The notes beneath the pieces are model-generated. The model saw only the letters and a list, made by a program, of their open reading frames with translations. It made no database searches and was not told the origin of the DNA. DNA of 64,000 nucleotides. It comes from Hypomesus transpacificus. Its lineage: Eukaryota; Chordata; Actinopteri; Osmeriformes; Osmeridae. The stretch is from assembly GCF_021917145.1 (NCBI RefSeq), contig NW_025813796.1, positions 682,001 through 746,000 on the forward strand, in the 5' to 3' direction. Positions 16,801 to 32,294 of the stretch are shown here, in pieces. Within the stretch, counting starts at the first letter, position 1, and each line of letters starts with the position of its first letter. Both the position numbers and the translations under genes were made by a program.

Positions 16801-18395
16801 ATTCGATTAGCTCCTGGCCATGGCCTTCGATATCACCACTGTTTAAAGGGATTTCATTTTTGTGTATTTACTCTGTTGTCCGGAAATCAAATCAAGTGCC
16901 AAGCAATGTTAATCATGGAATGGCCTTGGGTGGGTCATGTGGCCTTTGACCTGTGACCTCTGGGGGGGCCGTCTGGAGCAGTGGTCACGGAGGGAGTCGG
17001 AGGGAGCGGAGTTGAGGGGTCAGGACCGTGCACTTAAGTCCCTCTCCCTCCTCTGTCCTCCGTGATATGGCACGGACACATCCACTGATCAGGCCCTCGG
17101 ATCAATAGATTTTCCGAGTTGGACTCCATAAGTAGGTCATAAGAAGCATTTTAGATATTAGTGCGTGACAAAGTGAGGCTGCCTAGAGTTCACACTCCTG
17201 CAACTCACTTAAGCTCTCAACCAAGCTATAAACCTCAGGGAAAATATGACTGAATCATCCATATTTTCAATTAATTCCTTAAACGGTGACATGCCATAAA
17301 ACGTTAACATCCAGTATTATTTAACATACTGGTGGAGTAGCAATGGTTTAATTTGCCTGTAAGTAAAACATGAAGAGAATAATGATAGCATTTTTCAGTT
17401 GCAGGTTTTTCGAAATTGTTGTTCATCAACTTGATTTCACAAATATGTTTTGAGTGGGTGGCTTCCCAACCTCATACAAGATGTGTTCCAATGATTTCAC
17501 AAACTAGCTTGACGATGTCATCGGACTTATTATCCAAACTGAGGCAGCCATCTTGGGCCACAGACAAATGACATTACTAAGCAAGTTGTCAAAAACCCAA
17601 ACCAGCCGACTGGATCTACGATGGATCCATCGTAGACTCAGACACACAATAAACCTTGTCTTCATTCTGAATCCCTGCCTAATATTAATGCTGTTCCTCC
17701 AAACGCACAGAAAGTCACAGGGAGGCTTGTCAGTGGCCACGTGTCACCAGAAGACTGGGGGGACTGGGGGGGGGGGGGGGGGAACCCTGGGTGTAATGGG
17801 GGGACAGGCCCCAGCAGAAACATCCCTGAAGCACATTTGGGTAAATACGGCGGGTCATTTCCTGTTTATCATGTGATACATTCGGGGCAGGGGGGCGGGG
17901 GGGGGGGCGGGCGGGGGGAGGCTGCATTTGTCAAAACAGGCCTCTCTGTGGAGGCTAATGATCCGCATGAAATTAATGACTCCATAAAAAAGAGGAATCA
18001 ACGGCTCGCACAACCATGACAAGATCCTGTGACTTTGATAAACCGTTAAATGACAGATCATCATAATCAGGGGTGTTTCATCAGGACACGCACTCCCCCG
18101 CCCCCACCCCCACCCCCACCCCACCCACCAAGAAATATTCACTTTTACAGTCGACAGTCTGAATGACACTTGCTGCTACCGAGGGTATACGCTCTGGGAA
18201 CCGAAGTAACCGATGGTTACCCCCGCTGTCCTGACAGGAAGAAACACGGCAAGTCGCACCAGATATTCATAACAATGATAGCTTCGACAGGAAATGGCTC
18301 TATCTCCATCGTCGCGCAACCCCCCGTCATCTTCCCCTGCTCACCAGAAACAATCCCCAGATGAGACCCTACGATCCATCCATCTACAACTACAA
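16801..18395. other. Gene-free DNA with G/C runs
   Basis: It holds poly-G tracts at about 17755-17782 and 17883-17920 and a C-rich block at about 18090-18125. No gene is supported. Confidence 0.45.
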
Positions 18396-18551
18396 CAGTG
18401 GCGTGTTCAGGGAGTGGCCTAGGGTGGCACGGGCCACCCCTGAAATCTGATTGGCCACCCCAATATCTTAAAATATGATTGGCTATATGCCCAGTCAGAG
18501 GCGGGCCACCCCTTGTGCCACCCCTATCAAAAATGTCTGGACACGCCCCTG
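18396..18551. mobile_element. 156-bp hAT-type MITE with perfect 8-bp target duplication
   Basis: It starts CAGTGGCGTGTTCAGGGAG and ends GTCTGGACACGCCCCTG, so the ends are inverted repeats of a CAGGGGCGTGTCCAG type. It is flanked on both sides by AACTACAA (18388-18395 and 18552-18559). Internal GGCCACCCC repeats add further symmetry. It has no coding capacity. Confidence 0.85.
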
Positions 18552-21500
18552 AACTACAACCCACACCTGGACAGTGTGCTCCTCCTCTCGTCCCCACACA
18601 CTTCATATCCCCATCAGTGAATGAAGGGAATGCCGTACAGCTCTGCTTTAATTCAATTAAAGGCATAACCCATTCTGAATGCACTTTATCACCTTTTTAC
18701 TGCCTCCTTAATTCATGACACTGCAACACTCTGTGGGAGCAATAACTCCACTTTGTGAGCGAGGCCCTCCCGTCCTGCCTGCGATCCAGACCCAAATGAA
18801 TGTATAATCAGGCTTTGATTTCCATGGCAGGCCAGGGCTCCCTCCGACAGCCAGGGCACCATCTATTACTTCGCTGCCATCTTCTTAAGTGTTTGCACCC
18901 CCAGGCTGACCCTGACACTTTATCTGTTGGTTTTTATTTTCAGAGTGCATGCTGTCCATATGTTACTCTAATAGTTGCTATAATTCTTGAGCAATGCGCC
19001 TCGTGTTTTATTGGTCTTGAGTATAAAAAGAAAGGGGGAAGAATGCATTTTAATAAAACCCCTTAGCAATACACTAATGGGCTGACACTGAGGTATTTGC
19101 ATAGAGATGAATTACGCTGGGCCGTCTTGACGTGACTTTTAAAATATGATTGAGGAGGTTATTATTGCTGCACTATGATAGGTGTTAACAGGTTATTTTA
19201 GCACGGCTAGTGCTAATAAAATTCGGAACAAAAGACTTGGGCGACGGGGGCAGGTTTTTTCACAGCCCGAGTCTACTGAAGGTGCTCATTTTGTCATTAC
19301 TTAGCCTAGCCATACCCCTGCCCCCCACCCCCTCCAGAGCGGAAGAAATGACACAAAGTCTTTGCCCAAGCAGCAACTGTCTGTGCAAAGCCCTTTCAAC
19401 AAGGCCATAACAAACTTCAGCCTCCTCATCAATCACAGTGGCTGGCGCTTTTTTCTTCTTTTTTTTCTTCTTTTTTTAGCAGGAGACAACATTGATAACA
19501 GCACTGGGAAACAAACAGAAAATCTGTGTCCAGATTACTCAGTAGATAAACATGGCCTACATAGTTTACTCGTCTCCGAGGAGTGAATTCCCGATGAGCG
19601 TGTTTACTAACAACTCTGTTCCTGCAGGTGTATTTTCTGATGAGCCAGGACCATTAGAATCCTACTGTCACAAGGAGAGGTGAGACATCATTAGAGGAGA
19701 TTATCTCGGAATAAATACGTCTGCCTCCCACCCAGGCGGCCTCCAAACAGAGTCAGAAGAAAACCTGGGAGATAACCCTTCTGATCTTATCTGATCAATC
19801 ACATACTACACACGGACAAACACTGCAGTCTCTGTGCAGTCACTCTCTCCCTACCCCAACAGGTGAGCTCTCAAAAACACCTGCACTAAAGCTCACAAGC
19901 CTCAGGATTTTGTTAATAATCGACTTAGGCTGTCATTAATTTGCTCACGCAGACAGAGCAATTAACGTTAACTTTATTTCCATACCCAATGGGCCGGTGA
20001 TTACAGCAGGCAGTGAACAGTGTAGCACCGCCTCGAGAATGAATGACATTCTTTTTCGAACCGGGGGTGGATTCAGAGCTGCGAGGTCACACAATGTTTC
20101 CAGTCGAGCAGAAAACGAGACGTAAAGGGGAGAGAAAACAAACGCGCCCCAGCGCCCAGGAGAGACCAGGCTGGTGTTGCTGTCTTGACGGGTGTCTCTG
20201 GCTGTGTGGCCTGCTTGGTTTTCATAATGGGGGATCCCAAGGCGCTCCTTATCTGTAGCCTCCAAACGGGGGAGCCGGAGATAAGAGCCGCAGTCGAAAC
20301 GAGGGACACAATTCATGCTGTGGGATCCACAGCCCCCAGTGACACATGTTCTTGTGTGTAATCTCTAGTAGTACATGGTCAACCGAGAGCCTGTCAATAG
20401 GTTCTGTGCAAAGATAGGGTGAGGCCAATACATTAGTCACGCCAGTTAATGGCAAATGACATATGGAAAATCAACAGGCGTGCATGTGAAAATAAAGAGG
20501 GGTAAATCCGTGCTCCATGAGTTCTTTTATGGAATCTGTTTATATTTCAACCTGAATTCGAGGATCCGGGACAACCATGCCTTTCGTGCAAAGTGAGAAA
20601 TGAAAAAAACGAATTGTTCAGAAAAACATTGTATGATGGTGAAAAAGTCTGTATGGAATTGTGTGGTGTTTTAAGACAAGGCGGGTGTGGAGGAGAGTCA
20701 TCGTAGACACGGGGCATTTATTTATCCACTAATTAACCTCTTCTCCAAAACATTTATACTGTATTAGGGGGATGTGGAGAGACAGCAGCATCTGGGCAGA
20801 TGCAGCAGGATGGCAGAGGCTGGCAGAGTGGCATGGCTCCTTGTTGTCAGACAGTAGGCAGGCTGACAGAGCAGTCAGTTGGCAGATGCCCCTGCACACT
20901 CCCTGAGGAAAAGTAGCCATGTTCACCACACCTGCATGGCACAGAAGCAGTGTTCATCATAGCTGGAACACACGGAAGCAGGATTTGCCCACCTGGAGAG
21001 AACAGGACGCATTGGAGGTCGTCACGACAACAATATCTGAAAAGTTACTGAAATATGCAACCAATAATTATATTGTATTTTGTAGTATAAAGTAACGATG
21101 CAGCAGTGTAATCGTGGTGAAAATGAAACGCACAATGTTGCACACATCTCTTGTTTTTCCGTTCATGAAAACTCATTTTAGCTATAAAACACTTTGGCCG
21201 CGTCTGTATTTAATTTCTCGTTTAAAACCCATTTGAGAAAGTACAGGGAACAAAGCCCATGCTGGGAGCCTTTGACTGACTGATATTATAGAACAGGCAT
21301 TAAAAAGAAATCGAATAGCTGCAGCAGGCAGAATGACAAGAAGCATACACTGCACTGACCCCAGTGGCAATGTTTGATGCCAGATACATAGAGCAGCCCG
21401 TCTCCTCAACACCGCTAACATGACATCAACTCACACCGCCCCCCATCTCAAACACTCACATCAAGAGCGGCCGAAGCAATAGGTCTATGTGTAATGATAA

Positions 21501-23787
21501 AGTGGCTAGTCACATCTTAACCACTTTATTCACGGTGGTCACCAGTTTAGGTCTTCTCTGAGCTCTCGGGTCGATCCTCGTGCCTTACACATTGCCTTGA
21601 ATGCGATTCACTATAATGTGATAGCTTGAAGGAACGAATGTCAGTTTGGAGCTTGATAAATTCATTCTTATTGGCAGTGTGAACAAACAACAGCAAAGCC
21701 TAAAGCGACATTTACTCTGTCCTTACTATACAGTATAAAAATGTATAAATAATATCACTCTTTGAAACCATTTTAAGAGAAATATTGTTAGAAAAAATGC
21801 ACATGACATTAAGGGCTTTAGGATAAGGTTATTTACAAGAGCTAAAATATGTATAATAAGCGACCAGCAGTGCTTTCAACTGAACCTGCCCATAACAGGC
21901 TGGAGGCAATCTTTAAAATAATCATTTTAAATAGCCCCTCATCAAGCCTAAAATCAATCTCTATTTGAAATCCTTCCGATTCCGTCTAGTTTTAATGTTG
22001 GTCTCCTTTTTTTATTTTCAGCACTCGTGATACTCGAAATCCTCTAGACTGTGGCTGTTTCCGGAGGACGAATCGCGCGATACTTAAAGCCTAGGCTGGT
22101 TATAAACTATCAGACACATCTTTCAGATGTCAACATATCCCCGTCAGGTATATCAGTCTTAAACGTCTTCAAGAATGAACAATATAATGTATACGAACAT
22201 GAATAATAAAAATGGTTATTGGCCTATACCTTTTTCTCGTCTTTTGTCATAGCATGTAGCCTATTAAGTCTGCGTCAAGACAAGTGCATTCCTGCGGGCT
22301 ACAGGTCGTAGGCTAGTTTCACATAGGTTAATAATGCCTTGATCCTGTAAAATAATAAATAGTAGACACAAATAAGCAAAACTATTTGAAAATTGCTATT
22401 GGCAATGTCTGATAACATGGAGCAAAACCTTAATGAGTGAAACAATACATTTATAAAAATGGAATAGTTTCTTATTTCTTGCTCGGCTGTGTCAGTGTTA
22501 GGCAATTTCTTATTTTGCTCTTGTGTGCTTCTAATCCTCTGGCCCTGTACTTTTCATAGTCATTCTTTTTCCATAATAAATGCACAGTAAACCTAAACGT
22601 GTTTTATTTTTATTTTTTTACTTACAACCTACAACCTATTATTAGGCCTATGCTTAAAAAAAAAATCACTAATGCAGTTGAAGCCTTCAAGCCAATACAT
22701 CTAAATCCGCCATTTAGCAACAGCTAGGTTTGTGAAGTAGGCTACTGTAGAAGGTCGCATCTCCACATCTGATAAATTAAATATTTACTAGAGCTGAGAG
22801 CAGATCGGTTGAGCGATTTCCAATTTCAAAAGAACATGCTGATGTAGGCTATCATACGAACCTGTCTAGACACACTGCGAACTGAATTTCTGGATTCCAC
22901 GTCAGATAGGTTAATTATGACGTTTTTAGATAGCCTAAGGTTTTATAATCTGAAATATTTGGCCAATTTTATTCCAGAATGTATTGCAGAGGAATAAGTT
23001 ATATCTGAGATCATAATAATGATCAGATTAGGTCAAGTGACAAACTTAATGTTGAGTGCATTCATATTTTCTCTGTCAGTTCTGTTCAGTATTCCATTTC
23101 CATTAACATTCTGGTTACACTTACTGGTTTTGCAAGCAGTAAATGCAGCAGGCAGTAGGCTTGTAACATTTGAGAACTTAAATATATATTGAGCCTCATA
23201 GTTATAAAATTCCAATAACCACAGTCATCAAATAGCAATAATAATAAAGGATTAGGCTTTTAGTATATTAAATGTTATACCTACTAGGGAACAATGTATT
23301 ATTTATTTCAAATAATGAAATATTAGACTTTTTATTACAATTAATTATTGTTGTTATTATTATTAGTTTATTAATTATAATATTACTGTTATCGTTTTTT
23401 GTTGACAGCTGTAGGCATATAAATAAGATAGCAAGATCAGACTCATGCATGAATACACTGCTAGCGGACAACTAAGCAAGCTTAAAGTACAAGATATCAT
23501 ACTTTTTCTGGGATATCAAAATATAAGGCTGTGGAGAAATCCAATTCACCGAAGAAGAACCAGAATTACATTTTAAGTTGCAGACCACATGTCCGTGTAA
23601 AGATAGGCCTGTTTTATGGGTTTATGAATACCAGCACGAAAGAATTTGTATAAATTTAGGGAATGAAGTCACATTCACGCATTTCACTTTTTATTAAATA
23701 AAAGTGCATTATACATGACCCTGCCATACACAATAATGCAGGATTCGGTCACTATTACGAACTTAAACATTATATAAATTAAGTAAA
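18552..23787. other. Gene-free DNA approaching the nkx6.1 3' end
   Basis: The left half is mixed and includes AT-rich unique patches (18880-19220). From about 21000 it becomes strongly AT-rich. No gene is supported on either strand. Confidence 0.45.
23690..23695 (-). terminator. nkx6.1: Possible nkx6.1 polyadenylation signal
   Basis: AATAAA on the gene strand lies about 820 bp after the stop at 24517. The AT-rich non-coding DNA between (23690-24516) is then 3' UTR. Other cleavage sites are possible. Confidence 0.35.
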
Positions 23788-23869
23788 GTTGTGTTTGTGT
23801 GAGTGTACGTGTGTATGTGTGTATGTGTGTATGTGTGTGTGTGTGTGTGTGAGTGAGGGGGGGGGGGGT
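23788..23869 (+). repeat. GTAT/GT microsatellite ending in poly-G
   Basis: GTGTGTAT units, then GT units, then about 12 G bases. Confidence 0.9.
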
Positions 23870-24516
23870 CCAATGAGAGACAAATGTTATGTATTATTAG
23901 GCCGATCACATAAGTGTCAAAACCAGTTGCTATATACAGGTAAATTATGAGGCTAATTTAAAAATGTGAGTAAAAATGAACATTAAAAAGGCCTAGGCAT
24001 TTTTACTGATCCATTGATTTGGTTTAACTTGCTACTTGGTTTAGCAAGTTTTCAGTGTAGGCCTAATTGTTGGCAATCACACAAAATTATAAATGGATCG
24101 AAGTTACTGTGAAATGCAATTTAAGGTTATAAAAAAAAAGAAAACGAAACCAGGTTATGCATTTGCAAATGAATGTCAGGGCTTTGGGTCAGATGTCAAA
24201 CAAACTAAGAAACTCAGCAGTGCTTCTATACAAAAACAGGGTTTTTTTTACCCATAAATTATTCACAGTAATATAATTTCTATTGAATACAACTCACGTT
24301 TCTATTTACATGTAAGTACCATCTTCTCAATGTTGAAACTTCTATAAATTGCAGTCTTTGTTTTGGCCACTGTTCCACGCTATAAAACTGCATCTATTCC
24401 TGGTAAGAGTCCTCCGTCCCCGTGCAAACATATCAACATTTGGACCAAAAACGGCACATCTTGCACAAATTCCACGTTGCTTTTTGTAGGCTACCAGTAG
24501 TCTGTTTTCCCCTTGC

Positions 24517-26120
<1,604 letters not shown>

Positions 26121-26639
26121 AACCAATAACTAATTAAATGCAGGGTTGAGCCAAAATATCCTCGACGTTTACAAGAAAGTCAGATCTTTTTGAGAAAAAT
26201 TTAGACCAAACAGGAGAACAGTCTACAAGTTTCTGGTGAGACTATATGAGCACAACTCTGAATGTTCCAGTGTGCACCCGAAAAGTGACTCGCTTATAAT
26301 AAAAATGTCCAGGTTGGAAACGACCAGAAAGCTTGGCCCACATAAATATATCCTTCTCAAAACCAACCACTGTTTCATCTAAAACTCACTGTCCATGTTT
26401 GAGATAAAACTCCGTATGTCAAATATGTAACAAAAGTCACTCGAAGGCAATGTAGGCTATTTCCTATAGTCCCCCAGGTCGTTTGAGCTGATTGCTTCAA
26501 AGATGTTTGTTGAATGTTTGAAATATATGGACAAAAAAGCAGTCTACTATTTATTTGCAACACACAGGATTTTTGAGATAATAAAACATTATCATCTCTT
26601 TCCTATGTCTATTGCCGCAAAAGTCAAAACTTTAAGAGT

Positions 26640-26860
26640 AAAAGACTGAAAGAGTAGGGGGTGTTTCTGTCGCGATTGGGTAACCCTGCTATGACGTAGG
26701 AAGCGTATCAAGCGCCAACGCCAACTGGATTTAAGAGTGTGTCCTCATTGGCTCTCCATCATAGCTTTAATTTGCACATTTAAAGAGTTGCCATCAAACT
26801 CGAACACAAAAGCACAGAATCAATAGAGTCAGTTGTGTGTATTCCTGGTCTAAGGCGATT
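26640..26860 (-). promoter_or_regulatory. Probable nkx6.1 promoter region
   Basis: This stretch lies 0.5-0.75 kb upstream of the nkx6.1 ATG. It has a CCAAT box on the gene's strand (read as CATTGGC near 26747), a CRE-like TGACGTA at about 26692 and CG dinucleotides that are rarer around it. The transcription start is not resolved and no clear TATA box was seen. The call rests on position and motif content only. Confidence 0.35.
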
Positions 26861-27931
26861 GTTTAATAAATGGCCTCGAGCAGCCTTATAGACACGAGAC
26901 CGTGGATAATAACGGAACAAATGTTAATTTTTGGGGATCCTCATGAGGTTCTCTTTGTAAAGACTTTACATGACCAAAAATATGTAGGGAAACGGAAACT
27001 TGTGAATGAATCATGAGGGACAAGTTTAGAGAAAGCCTGGGCTATCAAGGCCCATTTGGCCTTTTAAGGATGGATAAAAAAATGTAATTGGCTCTAGAAA
27101 TTGGAACATTCAAAGGCCTTACACTACATCTTGACCATGACCTAAACACAGCCACGTGTACTTCAAATATACTATAAAACGTAAATGTATTGTCTATTTG
27201 GTGGCGAGGAGCATGCCAGATGTGCATAAATGACTTCACATTTTGGTATTTCTGCCGGAAGCACAGTTATTAGTTTTTACCTTCCCCAAAAATGTTTTAG
27301 CCAAGTGTTGTGCAAACATCCTCATCGCTAACGTCACAAAACAAACACAACCAGAAATTATGAAAATATTTTAAAAAACCTTAAGCGGATTCAATTACAC
27401 AGGGGTGCACTTAAAATGCATTCAACGTGATAAAATGACCTATGGATCAAATCTGAGACTGAACCATTTCAATACTTCAGCGACATCCTGTGGTATAGTC
27501 TTTTAACCTATTTCACCAGAAGTGCAGCATTGGCCATCTGGAACACTGGCACCATCTTGTGGCTATAAGGTGTTGCAAGGCTGCTCAAACGCAGTCAGAC
27601 TCATCGAAATTGATGCTGTCCGAGAGAACAACTCATGTCTCTTGGTACAAGTCTGTATCTAAATATTGTTAACTCAACTTCAAGGTTAATGGGCAGTTAG
27701 ACGCAAACAAACTACTCCTTGCAGGTCATTGCTTCACCCACCAGCCTACAACCACCTCTCAACCACAAATGTTTATGATTTAAAAACCCCAAAGTGCAAA
27801 CAATTCTTTAGAACTATTTTTTTTAATGCAGCAAAGTTTGAAATATGGCTTAATTTCAACCAGTGATCACAAATTCCACATTTACACCCAAAAATGACAT
27901 GAATCCCAATTGTTGTTAAGAAGTGTCCCAT
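26861..27931. other. Intergenic, nkx6.1 upstream to rpl17 3' end
   Basis: AT-rich unique sequence between the nkx6.1 5' side and the rpl17 polyadenylation site. No convincing gene, RNA or repeat was recognised. The two genes are on the same strand, about 1.8 kb apart, so nkx6.1 regulatory DNA probably occupies much of this gap (inference). Confidence 0.4.
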
Positions 27932-27937
27932 TTTATT
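27932..27937 (-). terminator. rpl17: rpl17 polyadenylation signal AATAAA
   Basis: TTTATT on the plus strand (AATAAA on the gene strand) sits only 5 nt after the TAA stop at 27943-27945. The 3' UTR must therefore be a few tens of bases, as is common in ribosomal protein genes. Confidence 0.8.
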
Positions 27938-27942
27938 TACAT

Positions 27943-29733
<1,791 letters not shown>

Positions 29734-30380
29734 ATTCAGAGATCTGGAAATTAACATGAGCCATTAAATGAAAACTTAAAGACGTCAGACATTTGACGTT
29801 TACTACCTAGTTAGCCAACTAGCACAATTTCGCTACAAAGCACACAGGAAAATCTCAAACCCGTTATGATATATCAGCATACATATCGCAAATCCATGTG
29901 GATAACGTACATTATTTTAGATCAATAACGTATTTTTCGGCTGAAAACCTTGCCAGTAAAACTAACTATGGATTAGCAATGCACAAGTTCTAGCTACACC
30001 CATGCATTGTTATTAGCCAGCATGAGAAAGCCAACTTGTCTAGGATATTGTAGCATGATTTCAGTAAAAATTCAATTCACAGATCAAGACTAGGGAACGT
30101 TCTATATACACTTGACTTTTGGGTATAACAACGCTACCGTTTGCAATCCACTAAAGCTGGCAAAAAGGAAAAATGGCTGAAAACCGACATGCTACAGTAC
30201 AGAAGATAATGTCGGGAGTTACTAAGTTTCAGACAACAAAAACACGTCCATATACACATCTAGGGAACTATAACCTTTAGACTATCTATAACAAGTCCTT
30301 TAAAATAGGGGATACGTAGGATGCAACAGATAAAGGAGGATTTTTAAGATATTGATGTCCACCGTATAACATAAGTTCAC

Positions 30381-30413
30381 CTACATTCTCAGGCCGCGGA
30401 AGGGAAGAGAAAG
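30381..30413 (-). promoter_or_regulatory. rpl17: rpl17 first (non-coding) exon with 5' TOP start
   Basis: Read on the minus strand, a C followed by a pyrimidine run (CTTTCTCTTCCCTTCC) starts at about 30413 and a GTGAAC donor follows at 30380. A terminal oligopyrimidine start and a tiny non-coding first exon are standard for vertebrate ribosomal protein genes and confer mTOR-linked translational control. The 637-bp intron 29744-30380 links it to the ATG exon. The exact start base is inferred. Confidence 0.65.
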
Positions 30414-30740
30414 CAAGATGCATTCTGGGAGTAAAAATCCTGTTACTTCGTCTCGTGAGAACTCCAGACACCAGTTTTCAACGAGACTACAGACATGAAG
30501 GCGACTGCATATGCACGAACTCGGCGCATTCATGTTTTTTCCCGACTGACTTAATAAATCAGTATCTTCCATGTTATTGCAGCCCTCACAATTATATGTG
30601 TATACATGTGATTACCAGGGCGTTGGATTCGAAACGAGCTGTGGATAAATTAGTTTTACATCGTTATCAACTGTGACATAACATGAGTTGCAACTTGCAC
30701 GCAGGTTACTAGTTTGGTGATGTCAACATAAGTAAGGTTA
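30414..30740. other. Unique sequence upstream of rpl17
   Basis: It holds the presumed rpl17 promoter (GC-richer next to 30413) and then AT-rich unique DNA up to the hAT-type element. No gene is seen. Confidence 0.4.
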
Positions 30741-30940
30741 CTGTACAGTAGGGGCCTTCAAACCTTTTGCTGCAAGGGACAGATAATTTTTCCTTTCTTT
30801 AATGTGGGGCCGGGTCGTTCTGTAACAGTAAATTACATGGTTCGGAGTGACTACCAGTATTATTGTGGAGATGTTACTATGAACGAGACTAGTTTATTAT
30901 TTTGTTATGCACCGCACATCCGTACATATCAAGGTATATA

Positions 30941-32071
30941 CAGGTCCTTCTAAAAAAATTAGCATATTGTGATAAAGTTCATTATTTTCCATAATGTAAT
31001 GATAACAATTAAACTTTCATATATTTTAGATTCATTGCACACCAACTGAAATATTTCAGGTCTTTTATTGTTTTAATACTGATGATTTTGGCATACAGCT
31101 CATGAAAACCCCAAATTCCTATCTCAAAAAATTAGCATATTTCATCCGACCAATAAAAGAAGTGTTTTTAATACAAAAAAAGTAAACCTTCAAATAATTA
31201 TGTTCAGTTATGCACTCAATACTTGGTCGGGAATCCTTTTGCAGAAATGACTGCTTCAATGCGGCGTGGCATGGAGGCAATCAGCCTGTGGCACTGCTGA
31301 GGTGTTATGGAGGCCCAGGATGCTTCGATAGCGGCCTTAAGCTCAGCCAGAGTGTTGGGTCTTGCGTCTCTCAACTTTCTCTTCACAATATCCCACAGAT
31401 TCTCTATGGGGTTCAGGTCAGGAGAGTTGGCAGGCCAATTGAGCACAGTAATACCATGGTCAGTAAACCATTTACCAGTGGTTTTGGCACTGTGAGCAGG
31501 TGCCAGGTCGTGCTGAAAAAATGAAATCTTCATCTCCATAAAGCTTTTCAGCAGATGGAAGCATGAAGTGCTCCAAAATCTCCTGATAGCTAGCTGCATT
31601 GACCCTGCCCTTGATAAAACACAGTGGACCAACACCAGCAGCTGACATGGCACCCCAGACCATCACTGACTGTGGGTACTTGACACTGGACTTCAGGCAT
31701 TTTGGCATTTCCTTCAGGGTCCGGTCACCTCTTCTCGTTGTGCAGCGTTTTTTGCCACACTTTTTCCTTCCCACAGACTTCCCACTGAGGTGCCTTGATA
31801 CAGCACTCTGGGAACAGTCTATTTGTTCAGAAATTTATTTCTGTGTCTTACCCTCTTGCTTGAGGGTGTCAATGATGGCCTTCTGGACAGCAGTCAGGTC
31901 GGCAGTCTTACCCATGATTGCGGTTTTGAGTAATGAAACAGGCTGGGAGTTTTTAAAAGCCTCAGGAATCTTTTGCAGGTGTTTACAGTTAATTAGTTGA
32001 TTCAGATGATTAGGTTAATAGCTCGTTTAGAGACCCTTTTCATGATATGCTAATTTTTTGAGAAGGACCTG
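30941..32071 (-). mobile_element. Tc1/mariner element, internally deleted
   Basis: Termini CAGGTCCTTCT and AGAAGGACCTG form inverted repeats of about 28 bp containing an AAAAAATTAGCATAT block. TA dinucleotides flank both ends (30939-30940, 32072-32073), the Tc1/mariner target duplication. A second copy of the ATTAGCATAT block at about 31121-31142 gives the left end an inverted/direct-repeat layout. At 1131 bp it is shorter than a full-length Tc1-like element, and the transposase inside is broken. Confidence 0.93.
31216..31915 (-). pseudogene. Tc1-like transposase, frameshifted and deleted
   Basis: The minus strand starts MGKTADLTAVQKAI at 31915, the typical N-terminus of a teleost Tc1 transposase with its paired-type helix-turn-helix. 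It then shifts frame. A middle block (SVMVWGAMSAAGVGPLCFI, 31472-31774) and a C-terminal block (31216-31653) are in different frames. The C-terminal block keeps two catalytic acidic residues: D in QHDLAPAH and E in SPDLNPIENLW, exactly 34 residues apart (D34E). Sequence between the N-terminal domain and the VMVWG block is missing, so the first catalytic Asp is probably lost. It cannot encode an active enzyme as it stands. Confidence 0.9.
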
Positions 32072-32294
32072 TATAGCATATTAAAAGAGCATTATTAATA
32101 TCGTAATGACCTTCTTTCATATTAATTGCTATTGAAATCAAAACATTACTTAGTAACAGTGGAATTTTATTTTTATATTTTATTAATAATTTAAAAAAAA
32201 GTATCTGGCATTGTTCAGAGGGCTGGTCCAAATGCTTTTGTGAGGTTGGAGGTTTTCTGGAGGTTTTCATAATTAGGGGACCCCTGCTGTACAG

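Larger units (their letters stand above)
30749..32286 (+). mobile_element. Non-autonomous hAT-type element, interrupted by a Tc1 insertion
   Basis: The left end reads TAGGGGCCTTCAAACC and the right end ends GGGGACCCCTG, imperfect terminal inverted repeats of the CAGGGGTC class. Perfect 8-bp target duplications CTGTACAG flank it (30741-30748 and 32287-32294) and fit the hAT pattern nTnnnnAn. Removing the inserted Tc1 (30941-32071) and one TA leaves about 405 bp with no coding capacity. A second copy at 5377-5768 matches both halves. The superfamily call rests on the termini and 8-bp duplication; the family name is unknown to me. Confidence 0.8.

Noticed and set aside
18217-18684. 155-codon minus-strand frame
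   Set aside because: It runs through the 156-bp hAT MITE and has no conserved protein features.
26121-26126. Upstream extension of the Nkx6.1 start
   Set aside because: The extra codons would begin at TTG; the ATG at 26120 gives the conserved MLAVG start.
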